This document shows, in pieces, positions 21,967-30,046 of a DNA stretch of 64,000 bases. Position numbers and translations under genes: made by a program. How positions within the stretch are numbered: the first letter of the stretch is position 1; every line of letters begins with the position of its first letter. This stretch comes from Pseudodesulfovibrio thermohalotolerans (lineage in GTDB: Bacteria > Desulfobacterota > Desulfovibrionia > Desulfovibrionales > Desulfovibrionaceae): NCBI RefSeq assembly GCF_021353295.2, contig NZ_CP120635.1:621501-685500 (forward strand), written 5' to 3'. A model generated the notes under the pieces. The model was not told the DNA's origin, did not search any database, and saw nothing but the letters and a program-made list of their open reading frames with translations.

Positions 21967-22917
21967 CTATCTCCTTCCGAACGGCTTGGGCCGGATGCGT
22001 TCGAGCGCCGGGGTGAACAGGTTGGCCAGCAGGATGGCGAAGGGCACGCCGTCCGGGTAGATCCCGTAAATCCGGATGATGACGATGAGCGCTCCGACCA
22101 GAAGGCCGAAGAGCAGCATGGGGATCTGCCGGTTGGGGCTGGACGGTCCGTCCGTGGCCAGGAAGAACGCTCCGAACAGGGTGGACCCGGTCAGCAGATG
22201 GAAGGCCGGGGAGGCATACATCGACGGGTCGATCCAGTTGAACAGGAAGGCGGTCAGGGCTACGCCGCCGATGACCCCCACCGGGATGATGGACGAGACG
22301 TGTTTACGCATGACCAAAAGCATTCCGCCCAAGAGCACGCCCGCGATTTGGATCGCGCCCAGGCCGCCGAGCTGCTTGCCCAGGAAGAGCTGCCGGGTGT
22401 CGGTGATCTGCACTGCGTCCAGGCCGAAGTTCTTGAGCTGGGCCAGGGGATAGGTCAGGTCCATGCCCAGCATGGAGGCGTCGATGTCCATGAACGAGGG
22501 CCAGGAGATGCGGCAGATGGCCCAGCCGACCAGCGGGGCGCAGAACGGGCTGCCGCCCAGAGGGCCGAAGGCCATCTTGCCCAGCACGATGGAGGCTGCG
22601 CTGCCGAAGGCGACCAGCCACCACGGCGCGGAGGCCGGGAGCAGGAAGGCGAAGGACAGCCCCACGGTAAAGGCGTGGAAGTCATTGACGTCGGTTTCGC
22701 GGTCCATGAAATAATCACAGGCCATTTCGGCCAGCACGGCCGTGGCCATGGACAGGGCCATGACCCGGATGGCCGGCATCCCGAAGGTCATGGACGCCAT
22801 GACTGCGGCGGGCAGCATGGCCACCAGTATGGTCAGCATCCGGTCCCGTACCGTTGTGCCGCAATGGCGGTGGGGCGGGACCGAGACGGTCAGGGCAAAG
22901 GGGTTGAGAGGCTTCAC
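21967..22917 (-). CDS. rnfD: Rnf complex membrane subunit RnfD
   Basis: A 316-residue, eight-to-ten-helix membrane protein of the RnfD/NqrB family. It contains the hallmark FLATDGPSSPN loop near residue 255 and GIYPDGVPFAILLANLFTP at the end. The start is a GTG at 22917 overlapping the rnfC stop (GTGA), with GGGGAGG upstream; the longer ORF to 23031 reads into rnfC. I cannot find the usual S-G-A-T flavinylation motif. The equivalent region seems to be MDLTYPLAQLK around Thr155, so whether RnfD carries covalent FMN here is uncertain. Confidence 0.93.
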   Translation of the reverse strand: MKPLNPFALTVSVPPHRHCGTTVRDRMLTILVAMLPAAVMASMTFGMPAIRVMALSMATAVLAEMACDYFMDRETDVNDFHAFTVGLSFAFLLPASAPWWLVAFGSAASIVLGKMAFGPLGGSPFCAPLVGWAICRISWPSFMDIDASMLGMDLTYPLAQLKNFGLDAVQITDTRQLFLGKQLGGLGAIQIAGVLLGGMLLVMRKHVSSIIPVGVIGGVALTAFLFNWIDPSMYASPAFHLLTGSTLFGAFFLATDGPSSPNRQIPMLLFGLLVGALIVIIRIYGIYPDGVPFAILLANLFTPALERIRPKPFGRR

Positions 22918-24017
22918 GGCTGGGTTTCCTCCCCGGACTGGGCTTTGGCTTTCGCCAATTCGTGCTTGGCGAGCCTGATGTATTGGAGCATGGGGCGGCG
23001 GGCGATGCAGAAGAAGCCGCACAGGCCGCATTCGAAACAGACATCAACGGCTTCGGCTTCGGCCTTTTCGTACTGGCCGAATTCTGCGTAGCTGGTAATC
23101 ATGGCCGGATCGAGGCGGGCCGGACACCGGCGCACGCACTCGCCGCAGCCCACGCAGGCCGCGTCCATGGCCACCGGAGTCGGATTGCGGATCAGGCTCA
23201 CGGCGGTGGTGGCGCGGTCCACGCCCTGGCTGGGCGAAGCTGCTGCCGTGCCCCGGAGCACGCCGCCCAGAACGATGCGGTCGCCATCGTGGATGGTCAG
23301 GCCGTCGCTGGTCAGGATTTCGCCCACGGGAGAGCCCAGGCTGATGAGCCGGGCCGAATTGTCCACCGTGACCATGGTCTCCATGACAGGCAGCCCCGTT
23401 TCCATGACCATCCCGGCGTGGAAGACCGTTTCCAGCCCCACCACCAGGGTGTTGTCCGGAGCCTCCTGGCCGGTCACGGCTTTGGCCACCAGGGGATCAA
23501 GCCCCTGGGGATATTGATCGGAGACGACCTTGACGGCGATGTCGGGCAGGGATTCCTTCACGCCGCCGGGAACGGCCAGGGTGACCTCCGCTGGCTTGTA
23601 TCCCCGGACCAGGGCCGATGCTCCGGTGCGCAGGGTTTCGAGCTTTTCGGCCAGCAGCGTCCGCCTGGAAAGCAGGCCGGGCTCCTCGTCCACGCCGTTG
23701 AGAATGAGAATGTCCACCTGTTCGCGGGCTGGAAGGTCCGCGCCGAGCTCCCGCAGCCGCGCGAGAAGCTCCTGGCCGCCCAGGTCGTGGAGGATGGCCG
23801 GGTCCACGGTCTCGCCGCCCTCGCGGGCGATGCGGATGCGGTACGGGTCCACGTGTTCCACGGACCCCGGGAACGGGGCGTGGATGTCGCCCATGCCCGG
23901 GTCGGACGCGGTGGCGATGCGTTCGCCGCGTTCGATCTTCTGGCCGCAGGTGACCAGGGGACAGTGGCGGTTCAGGGTCAGCTCCGCCGTGGCGGTGTGT
24001 GTCGATCGGGTATTCAT
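22914..24017 (-). CDS. rnfC: RnfC, short form lacking the glycine-rich NADH/FMN motif
   Basis: A 367-residue RnfC homologue, about 70 residues shorter than common RnfC. It keeps the barrel-sandwich N-terminal region (GDIHAPFPGSVEHVD), the ILNGVDEEPGLLSRR segment, YPQGLDPLVAKAVTGQ, a soluble ligand-binding-beta-grasp part, and both 4Fe motifs near the C-terminus (CVGCGECVRRCP at 288-299 and CFECGLCGFFC at 327-337). The stretch where RnfC usually has the GGAGFPT-type NADH/FMN-binding loop reads DLGGQELLARLRELGADLP and does not match. So the normal NADH site may be lost. It sits between the decaheme cytochrome (7 bases) and rnfD (4-base overlap). Confidence 0.92.
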   Translation of the reverse strand: MNTRSTHTATAELTLNRHCPLVTCGQKIERGERIATASDPGMGDIHAPFPGSVEHVDPYRIRIAREGGETVDPAILHDLGGQELLARLRELGADLPAREQVDILILNGVDEEPGLLSRRTLLAEKLETLRTGASALVRGYKPAEVTLAVPGGVKESLPDIAVKVVSDQYPQGLDPLVAKAVTGQEAPDNTLVVGLETVFHAGMVMETGLPVMETMVTVDNSARLISLGSPVGEILTSDGLTIHDGDRIVLGGVLRGTAAASPSQGVDRATTAVSLIRNPTPVAMDAACVGCGECVRRCPARLDPAMITSYAEFGQYEKAEAEAVDVCFECGLCGFFCIARRPMLQYIRLAKHELAKAKAQSGEETQP

Positions 24018-24024
24018 ATTCCGC

Positions 24025-24789
24025 CTACCTGCTGATGTGGCATTGTTTGCAGTTGTCGGGGCCGTAGGGACCTGCGCCCATCTCCTCGTGACAGGACATG
24101 CACTGGTCGTGGAAAGCGTTCATGCGGGGCAGGACCAGCTCCCTGGTCTCTGACTCGTGGCACTGGGTGCAGGCCGAGAAATCGCCCTTGTAGTCGGTCA
24201 TGTCCTTGGGGATGTGGCAGGACTTGCAACTGGAAAGTCCCTTGTCGAACATGTCCTCGTGGCATTGGCCGCAGCTTTGGTGCCCGGCCTCGCGCATGGA
24301 CAGGAGCTTGTCCGTGCTCTTTTCCGTATGGCAGTTGTTGCACTTCTGCGGTTCCGGCTCGATGTCCTGGCCGTGATGACAGTCGTAGCAGTCCGAGGCG
24401 TAGTCGGTGTGCGCCTCATGATCGAAGCGCACGGAGTCGTACTCCACGTGATGGCAGCGCACGCAGTAGGACTCGTTGGGGAAGGAGTCCATGTGGTCGT
24501 TCACGAAAGTGTCGTCGAAGTCGTTGGGATGGCAGGAGCCGCAGGCCAGGGCTTCGTCCTGTGGGGAAACGATCGGTTGCGCCTTGTCGTGGTGACAGCG
24601 GGAGCATTCGATCTGGTAGTCCCTGTGGTGAACCAGGTGGGAGAAGAGCACCTTCCCCCCGTTGTTCTCGAACAGGATGCGCACTGGCATCGGCTGCGTC
24701 TGGCCCGATCGGACGTATCCGATGATGGCCACCGCCAGGAGCACTATGGTCGCCGCAAGGACGGGAAATATCTTCGATTTTGAACGCAT
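24025..24789 (-). CDS. Decaheme c-type cytochrome of the rnf operon
   Basis: A 254-residue protein with an N-terminal hydrophobic segment (about residues 8-25) that can export and possibly anchor it in the periplasm. It carries ten CXXCH heme-attachment motifs: CSRCH, CGSCH, CVRCH, CYDCH, CNNCH, CGQCH, CKSCH, CTQCH, CMSCH and CKQCH. Many extra His residues can serve as second axial ligands. The rest has almost no other domain. It is the first gene of the rnf operon, and AGAGGAAAG precedes the ATG at 24789. Multiheme cytochromes next to rnf are known in Desulfovibrio and in Methanosarcina acetivorans, where one links Rnf to other carriers. A role as electron exit or entry for Rnf in the periplasm is inferred. 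Confidence 0.93.
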   Translation of the reverse strand: MRSKSKIFPVLAATIVLLAVAIIGYVRSGQTQPMPVRILFENNGGKVLFSHLVHHRDYQIECSRCHHDKAQPIVSPQDEALACGSCHPNDFDDTFVNDHMDSFPNESYCVRCHHVEYDSVRFDHEAHTDYASDCYDCHHGQDIEPEPQKCNNCHTEKSTDKLLSMREAGHQSCGQCHEDMFDKGLSSCKSCHIPKDMTDYKGDFSACTQCHESETRELVLPRMNAFHDQCMSCHEEMGAGPYGPDNCKQCHISR

Positions 24790-24834
24790 CTTTCCTCTCC
24801 GCCGCGAGGGTACGGCAGCTCCATGTTGTTGTAT

Positions 24835-24878
24835 ATAAATGATTTATTTTGTCTGCGGGCGGCCGGAGCCGCCCGCAG
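24835..24878 (-). promoter_or_regulatory. Palindrome and strong hairpin between the DASS carrier gene and the rnf operon
   Basis: CTGCGGGCGGC (24853-24863), loop CGGA, GCCGCCCGCAG (24868-24878) forms a perfect 11-bp stem. No T-run follows on the minus strand, so it is not a classical terminator. Next to it ATAAAT-G-ATTTAT (24835-24847) is a 13-base palindrome, and TATATA-like sequence nearby could be a -10 box for the rnf operon. Which role applies is unclear. Confidence 0.4.
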
Positions 24879-24889
24879 GGATTGTATCG

Positions 24890-26431
24890 TTACTTGGGTA
24901 TGACCGCCCATTCCGGCACGACGCCGAGGTCGATGCCCCAGAGGGACGGGAGGATGTAAACCACGAAGGCTGTAATCAGGATCGTTCCTACCAGGTTGAG
25001 CCATACGCCTGTCTTGGCCATCTGTTTGATGGTCACGCATCCGCTGCCGAATACGACGGCGTTCGGCGGGGTGGCCACCGGGAGCATGAAGGCGAAGGAG
25101 GCCGCCACGCAGGCGCCGATGATGGTTGTGTACGGATGCACGCCCATGGCGATTGCCGCGGAGCCCATGATGGGCACGAGCAGGGTGGCGGTGGCGGTGT
25201 TCGAGGTGATCTCCGTCAGGAAGATGATAATCAGGACCACCGCGCCGACGAAGACGACCATGCTGGTGCCTTCGAGCGCGCCGAGCTGGCTGGCGATGTA
25301 GGCCGCCAGGCCGGTCTTGGCGAAACCGTTGGCGATGGCGAGACCGCCGCCGAAGAGCAGGATGACATCCCAGGGAATCTTGACCGCGGTTTTCCAATCC
25401 AGAAGGAACTTGCCCTTCTTGAAGTCCACCGGGATCGCGAACAGAATCAGTGCGCCGAGGATACCGATTGTGGCGTCGCCGATGTACTTGAAGTGGGGCA
25501 TGATGCCGAGCACGAAGGAAGATTTGGCCAGGAAGCCGCGCGCCAGCCAGAAGGTGGCCACGAAGCAGCCCACGACGACGATTTTCTTTTCTTGGCTGGT
25601 CATGGGGCCGAGTTTTTTTACTTCGTCGTCAATGATCTTGGCGCCGCCCGCCAGTTTCATGCCGCCAGTGGGGTACAGGAACTTGCAGAGCAGGAACCAG
25701 GCCACGGCCAGGGTGACAACGGACAGCGGAACGCCGAAGAGCATCCACTGGCCGAAGCCGATCTGCACGCCGAACATTTTTTCGACCATGCCCACCATGA
25801 CGGTGTTGGGCGGGGTGCCGATGATGGTCGCCACGCCGCCGATGGAGGCCGCGTAGGCGATACCGAGCATCAGGCCGCGGCCGAAGTTGAATTCGGGACC
25901 GACGTTGTTGCTGCTGTCGCGCAGGTGATCGGAGTCGTAGCCCGTGGCCTGCTGGATGACGGCCAGCCCGATGGGCACCATCATCATGGCCGTGGCGGTG
26001 TTGGACACCCACATGGACAGGAACGCAGTGGCGACCATGAAGCCCATTATCATTCGGGCCGGACTGGTTCCGATGGCCTTGATGGTGTACAGGGCCACGC
26101 GGCGATGCAGGTTCCACCGTTCCATGGTCACGGCCAGGAAGAAGCCGCCCATGAACAGATAAATCAGGTGGTTTGCATACGGCGCGGTGGAGGCCGAGGA
26201 TTTCATAACGCCCAGCAGGGGGAACATCGCGATGGGCAGCAGCGAGGTGGCCGGAATGGGGATTGCTTCAGTGATCCACCAGATAGCCATCAGGGCGGTG
26301 ACCGCCGCAACGCGCCAAGCCTCCAGCTTCATGCCTTCGGGAGCCGGGATGAGCAGCATCGCGACGAACACAATGGGCCCGAGAAAGAACCCTATTTGTT
26401 TGCCTTTGTTGGATTTAGCCTGATCAGACAT
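24890..26431 (-). CDS. DASS-family sodium:dicarboxylate symporter
   Basis: A 513-residue membrane protein of the divalent anion:Na+ symporter family (SLC13/CitT type). It has both family SNT signatures, WVSNTATAMMMVPIG and EITSNTATATLLVPIMG, which build the sodium and carboxylate sites, and about eleven to thirteen hydrophobic segments. It likely imports fumarate, malate or succinate. The start is ATG 26431 with GAGGAG (26438-26443) 6 bases upstream; an ATG at 26461 further out has no ribosome site. It follows the malic enzyme gene by 104 bases containing a hairpin, so it is the tail of, or next to, the frd-fum-mae operon, which fits C4-dicarboxylate use. Exact substrate range is inferred. 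Confidence 0.9.
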   Translation of the reverse strand: MSDQAKSNKGKQIGFFLGPIVFVAMLLIPAPEGMKLEAWRVAAVTALMAIWWITEAIPIPATSLLPIAMFPLLGVMKSSASTAPYANHLIYLFMGGFFLAVTMERWNLHRRVALYTIKAIGTSPARMIMGFMVATAFLSMWVSNTATAMMMVPIGLAVIQQATGYDSDHLRDSSNNVGPEFNFGRGLMLGIAYAASIGGVATIIGTPPNTVMVGMVEKMFGVQIGFGQWMLFGVPLSVVTLAVAWFLLCKFLYPTGGMKLAGGAKIIDDEVKKLGPMTSQEKKIVVVGCFVATFWLARGFLAKSSFVLGIMPHFKYIGDATIGILGALILFAIPVDFKKGKFLLDWKTAVKIPWDVILLFGGGLAIANGFAKTGLAAYIASQLGALEGTSMVVFVGAVVLIIIFLTEITSNTATATLLVPIMGSAAIAMGVHPYTTIIGACVAASFAFMLPVATPPNAVVFGSGCVTIKQMAKTGVWLNLVGTILITAFVVYILPSLWGIDLGVVPEWAVIPK

Positions 26432-26503
26432 TTTACACTCCTCAATAATAGTTCTTTTCATCTCGGAAAGGACCGCAACCCCAGCGGCGCTGAGGATAAA
26501 TGC

Positions 26504-26527
26504 CGGGCGGGGCCTTGGCCCCGCCCG
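26504..26527 (-). terminator. Hairpin after the malic enzyme gene
   Basis: Perfect 11-bp arms CGGGCGGGGCC / GGCCCCGCCCG around TT. On the minus strand GCATTTATCC follows, so the T-run is weak. It may be a leaky terminator between mae and the DASS gene. Confidence 0.6.
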
Positions 26528-26535
26528 TATTTATT

Positions 26536-27858
26536 TTATATTCCGAGATGATAGGTGTCGACGAATGCGTTGATTCGCTGACTGGAGTCGGCGATGCGCT
26601 TGCCGAGGGAAGCCTTGTACTCTTCCAGGTCGAGCGGCTTGCGGGCCACGCCTTCCTCCATGGCGGCCTTGGCCACGGCCACGGAGACGTACTCGATGAG
26701 CCGCAGGTCCAGCGCCTTGGGGATGACGTAGTCCGTGCCGAATTCCAGCTTGTCCACGCCGAACGCCTCGCAGACGTATTTCGGAGCCTCGGTCTTGGCC
26801 AGGTCGGCCAGGGCCTGAGCGGCTGCCAGCTTCATGCCTTCGGTGATAGCGGTCGCGCCGCAGTCCAACGCCCCGCGGAAGATGAACGGGAAGCCGAGGA
26901 CGTTATTCACCTGGTTGGGGAAGTCGGAACGGCCGGTGCCCATGATGCAGTCGGGGCGGGCTTCCTTGGCGTCGTCGTAGGATATCTCCGGGTTGGGGTT
27001 GGCGCAGGCGAAGATGATCGGGCAGTTGTCGGACATGGACTTGACCATTTCCTTGGAGACAACGCCGGCCTTGGACAGGCCGAGGAAGCAGTCCGCGCCG
27101 ACCATGGCTTCGGCCAGGGAGCCGTAGGCCTTCTCGGTGGCGTACTGCTGCTTGAACTCGTTCAGGTCGGTGCGGGACTTGTTGATGTGTCCCTTGGAAT
27201 CGAACATGGCGATGTTTTCGAACTTGACGCCCATGTTGCGATACAGGTTGGTGCAGGCGATGGCGGCCGCGCCCGCGCCGGAGATGACCACGCGCATTTC
27301 CGCCGGGTCCTTGCCGGAGATTTCGAGGGCGTTCATCATGCCGGCGGCGGTAACGATGGCCGTGCCGTGCTGATCGTCATGGAAGACCGGGATGTTCATT
27401 TCCTTTTTCAGCTTCTCTTCGATGTAGAAGCATTCGGGAGCCTTGATGTCTTCGAGGTTGATGCCGCCGAAGGTGGGCTCCAGGGCCTTGACCACGTCGC
27501 AGAGCTTGTCGGGGTCGGTCACGTCGAGGTTGATGTCGTAGACGTCCACATCGCCGAAGACCTTGAACAGAACGCCCTTGCCCTCCATGACGGGCTTGCC
27601 CGCCAGGGGACCGATGTTGCCCAGGCCGAGCACGGCGGTGCCGTTGGAGACCACCGCGACCAGGTTGCCGCGGCCGGTGTACTCGTAGGCCAGTTCGGGA
27701 TCGGCATGGATGGCCATGCACGCTTCGGCGACGCCGGGGCTGTAGGCCATGGACAGATGCTTCTGATTCTTGCACGGCTTGACCGGGACGACCTCGACCT
27801 TTCCCTTCCTGCCGATGGAATGATAGTCCAGGGCTTCCTGTTTGGTGAATAATGCCAT
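26536..27858 (-). CDS. Malic enzyme (malate to pyruvate), short form
   Basis: A 440-residue malic enzyme without the C-terminal phosphotransacetylase-like domain of the long MaeB type. N-terminal catalytic motifs include [29 protein letters not shown] and the metal-binding [11 protein letters not shown]. The dinucleotide fold has [17 protein letters not shown] (near residue 190), and ACANPNPEI follows later. It makes pyruvate, CO2 and NAD(P)H from malate; the coenzyme is not decided by the sequence I can read. Placed right after the fumarase genes, it leads fumarate carbon to pyruvate and so to the Por-Pta-AckA module 9 kb away. Confidence 0.94.
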   Translation of the reverse strand: MALFTKQEALDYHSIGRKGKVEVVPVKPCKNQKHLSMAYSPGVAEACMAIHADPELAYEYTGRGNLVAVVSNGTAVLGLGNIGPLAGKPVMEGKGVLFKVFGDVDVYDINLDVTDPDKLCDVVKALEPTFGGINLEDIKAPECFYIEEKLKKEMNIPVFHDDQHGTAIVTAAGMMNALEISGKDPAEMRVVISGAGAAAIACTNLYRNMGVKFENIAMFDSKGHINKSRTDLNEFKQQYATEKAYGSLAEAMVGADCFLGLSKAGVVSKEMVKSMSDNCPIIFACANPNPEISYDDAKEARPDCIMGTGRSDFPNQVNNVLGFPFIFRGALDCGATAITEGMKLAAAQALADLAKTEAPKYVCEAFGVDKLEFGTDYVIPKALDLRLIEYVSVAVAKAAMEEGVARKPLDLEEYKASLGKRIADSSQRINAFVDTYHLGI

Positions 27859-27883
27859 TTCAGTCTCCTTGTGGTGGTTTGCG

Positions 27884-28441
27884 TTATTCGATGCCCGCGG
27901 CCTTGCGGTCGGGCACGGCGTATAATTCGCCGCCGTGGGAATCGTTGATGACGAGCAGGGGGAAGTCCTCGACCTTCATTTCGCGGATGGCCTCGGGGCC
28001 GAGTTCCTCGAAGGCGATGACGTTTGACTCCACGATGGAGTTGGACAACAGGGCGCCCGCGCCGCCGGTGGCGCCGAAGTAGACGGCGGTGTAGTCCTGC
28101 ATGGCCTTGCGGGTGGCCTCGTCGCGCTTGCCTTTGCCGATGGTGGCCTTGAGCCCCAGGGAGTAGAGGCGCGGGGCGTAGGAATCCATGCGGTAGCTGG
28201 TGGTCGGACCGGCGGCGCCGATGGGACGGCCCGGAGGCGCCGGGGAAGGACCGACGTAGTAGATGGCCGCGCCTTCGAGCTTGAAGGGCAGTTCCTTGCC
28301 CGCGTCGAGCAGGTCCACGAGCTTCTTGTGGGCCGCATCGCGCGCGGAGTAGATGGTCCCGGTCAGGAAGACCACGTCGCCCGCCTTGAGTTGGGCGATG
28401 TCTTCATCGGTCAACGGGGTGTTCAGCTTGTATTCAGCCAT
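27884..28441 (-). CDS. fumB: Class I fumarate hydratase, beta subunit (C-terminal domain)
   Basis: A 185-residue protein equal to the C-terminal domain of class I (4Fe-4S) fumarase. Motifs include LKAGDVVFLTGTIYSARDAAH, read as the swivelling-domain start, PAPPGRPIGAAGPTTSYRMD, and VIAFEELGPEAIR. It partners the alpha subunit to hydrate fumarate to malate. Its ATG shares a base with the stop of the alpha gene (TAATG), so the two are translated together. The name follows the two-subunit FumA/FumB convention used in anaerobes, not E. coli FumB. Confidence 0.94.
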   Translation of the reverse strand: MAEYKLNTPLTDEDIAQLKAGDVVFLTGTIYSARDAAHKKLVDLLDAGKELPFKLEGAAIYYVGPSPAPPGRPIGAAGPTTSYRMDSYAPRLYSLGLKATIGKGKRDEATRKAMQDYTAVYFGATGGAGALLSNSIVESNVIAFEELGPEAIREMKVEDFPLLVINDSHGGELYAVPDRKAAGIE

Positions 28442-29280
28442 TACAGTATGACCTCCTCATGCCGCTGGGAGTGGCACTGCACGTTGACTGCCAAGGGCAG
28501 GCTCGCCAGGTGGCACGGTTCCATGGTGATCTTGACGCCGAGCACGGTGGTCTTTCCGCCCAATCCCATGGGGCCGATGCCGAGCGCGTTGATGGCGTCT
28601 ACGAGTTCCTTTTCCTTGGCCGCGATGTCCGGATCGGGATGAGTGTCGTCCAGTTTGCGCAGGAGTCCGCGCTTGGCGATCTTGGCGGCGTGTTCGAAGG
28701 TTCCGCCTACGCCCACGCCGATGACAGTGGGCGGGCAGGGGTTGGGGCCTGCCTCGGCCACGCGGTTGACCACGAACTTCTTGATGCCTTCCCAGCCCTG
28801 GGCCGGGGCGAGCATGGTCACGCGGGACATGTTCTCGGCTCCGCCGCCCTTGGCCATGAACGAGATCTTGAGCTTGTCGCCGGGCACGAAGTCGAAGTGG
28901 ATGATGGCCGGAGTGCCGTCGCCGGTGTTGGCGCGGGAGAGCGGATCACAGGCGGACTTGCGCAGGAAGCCGTCCTTGTAGCCCCTGCGGGTGCCTTCGT
29001 TGATGGCTTCACGCAGGTTGCCGCCCTCGATGCGCACGTCGTCGCCCACTTCCACGAAGAAGACGGCGAGGCCGGTGTCCTGACACAGGGGCAGTTTGGT
29101 GTTGTGTGCCAGATCCGCGTTTTCCAGGAGCTGGCGAAGCACTTCCTTGGCGGAAGGGCTGGTTTCCTCTGCCATGGCCAGTTCGAGCTTGTTGCGCACG
29201 TCGGCGGGCAGCTCGGTGTTGGCGCTGACGCACATCTTGGCGACGGCGTCGATGATTTCGCTGGTCTGAATGGTACGCAT
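28441..29280 (-). CDS. fumA: Class I fumarate hydratase, alpha subunit (N-terminal, Fe-S domain)
   Basis: A 279-residue subunit holding the oxygen-sensitive 4Fe-4S cluster of class I fumarase. It shows LPLCQDTGLAVFF with one cluster Cys, GPNPCPPTVIGVGVGGTFEHA with another, and a third Cys near the C-terminus (MEPCHLASLPLAVNVQCH). It works with the adjoining beta subunit. It starts one base after... the frdB stop lies at 29282, so the spacing from frdB is a single base, and the genes belong to one operon with frdCAB and malic enzyme. Confidence 0.94.
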   Translation of the reverse strand: MRTIQTSEIIDAVAKMCVSANTELPADVRNKLELAMAEETSPSAKEVLRQLLENADLAHNTKLPLCQDTGLAVFFVEVGDDVRIEGGNLREAINEGTRRGYKDGFLRKSACDPLSRANTGDGTPAIIHFDFVPGDKLKISFMAKGGGAENMSRVTMLAPAQGWEGIKKFVVNRVAEAGPNPCPPTVIGVGVGGTFEHAAKIAKRGLLRKLDDTHPDPDIAAKEKELVDAINALGIGPMGLGGKTTVLGVKITMEPCHLASLPLAVNVQCHSQRHEEVIL

Positions 29281-29281
29281 G

Positions 29282-30022
29282 TTACTTCTTCCTGAATATC
29301 TGCTTCATTGCGGTGATGCCCATCTTGCGGCGCAGGAAGCCGAGCTGGTTCTGCAGGGGCAACCCCTTGGGACAGACGTCCTCGCAGGCCAGGAGGCCCA
29401 TGCAGCCGAAGATGCCGTTGTCGTTGCCGATAACCTCGAAGTACTGCTCGTCCGTGCGTTCGTCGCGGGGGTCCACCACGAAGCGGGCGATGCGGTTCAG
29501 AGCCGCGGCCCCCATGAAATCGTCGCGCAGGCGGGCGGTTCCGCAGGCCGCGATGCAGCAGCCGCACTCAATGCAGCGTTCGAGCTCGTAGATCTGCTCG
29601 GCCACGGAGTTGTCCATGCGCTCCTCTTCCTTGGCGGGGTCGAAGACTTTTTTGGTATGCACCCAGGATTCGGTCTTGGCGTACATGTCCCGGAACCAGA
29701 CGCCGGTGTCCACGGACAGGTCGCCCACGAGCTTGAAGACCGGCAGGGGGTGCAGGATGATGTGCCCGGGCTGGTCCTTGGTCTTGGTCTGGCAAGCCAG
29801 GCCGGGACGGCCGTTGATGACCATGGCGCAGGCGCCGCAGATGCCCGCCCGGCAACAGAAGTCGAAGATCAGGCTCGGGTCCTGCTCCTCGCGCAGCCGG
29901 TTCAGGGCGATGAACAGGGTCATGTTCGGCGTCTCGTCCAGGATGTACTCCTGCATGTGCGGAACATCGCCCTTCTTCTCGGGATTATACCGGAATATTT
30001 CGAATTTAAGTTGTCTACCCAT
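29282..30022 (-). CDS. frdB: Fumarate reductase/succinate dehydrogenase iron-sulfur subunit
   Basis: A 246-residue subunit carrying three Fe-S centres between flavoprotein and membrane anchor. The N-terminal 2Fe-2S domain has CCRAGICGACAMVINGRPGLAC (given here as CCRAGICGAC plus a fourth Cys 11 residues later). The C-terminal domain has the 4Fe motif CIECGCCIAACG and a 3Fe-type motif CMGLLACEDVCPKGLP. It is the B subunit of a Wolinella-like QFR, located in the cytoplasmic part of the complex. It is followed after one base by fumA. Confidence 0.95.
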   Translation of the reverse strand: MGRQLKFEIFRYNPEKKGDVPHMQEYILDETPNMTLFIALNRLREEQDPSLIFDFCCRAGICGACAMVINGRPGLACQTKTKDQPGHIILHPLPVFKLVGDLSVDTGVWFRDMYAKTESWVHTKKVFDPAKEEERMDNSVAEQIYELERCIECGCCIAACGTARLRDDFMGAAALNRIARFVVDPRDERTDEQYFEVIGNDNGIFGCMGLLACEDVCPKGLPLQNQLGFLRRKMGITAMKQIFRKK

Positions 30023-30046
30023 GATGTATTCCTTTCTTGAACCGGG

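Noticed and set aside
24853..24878. Hairpin as a standard terminator of the DASS gene
   Set aside because: Strong stem but no T-run on the minus strand; kept only as an undefined regulatory structure.
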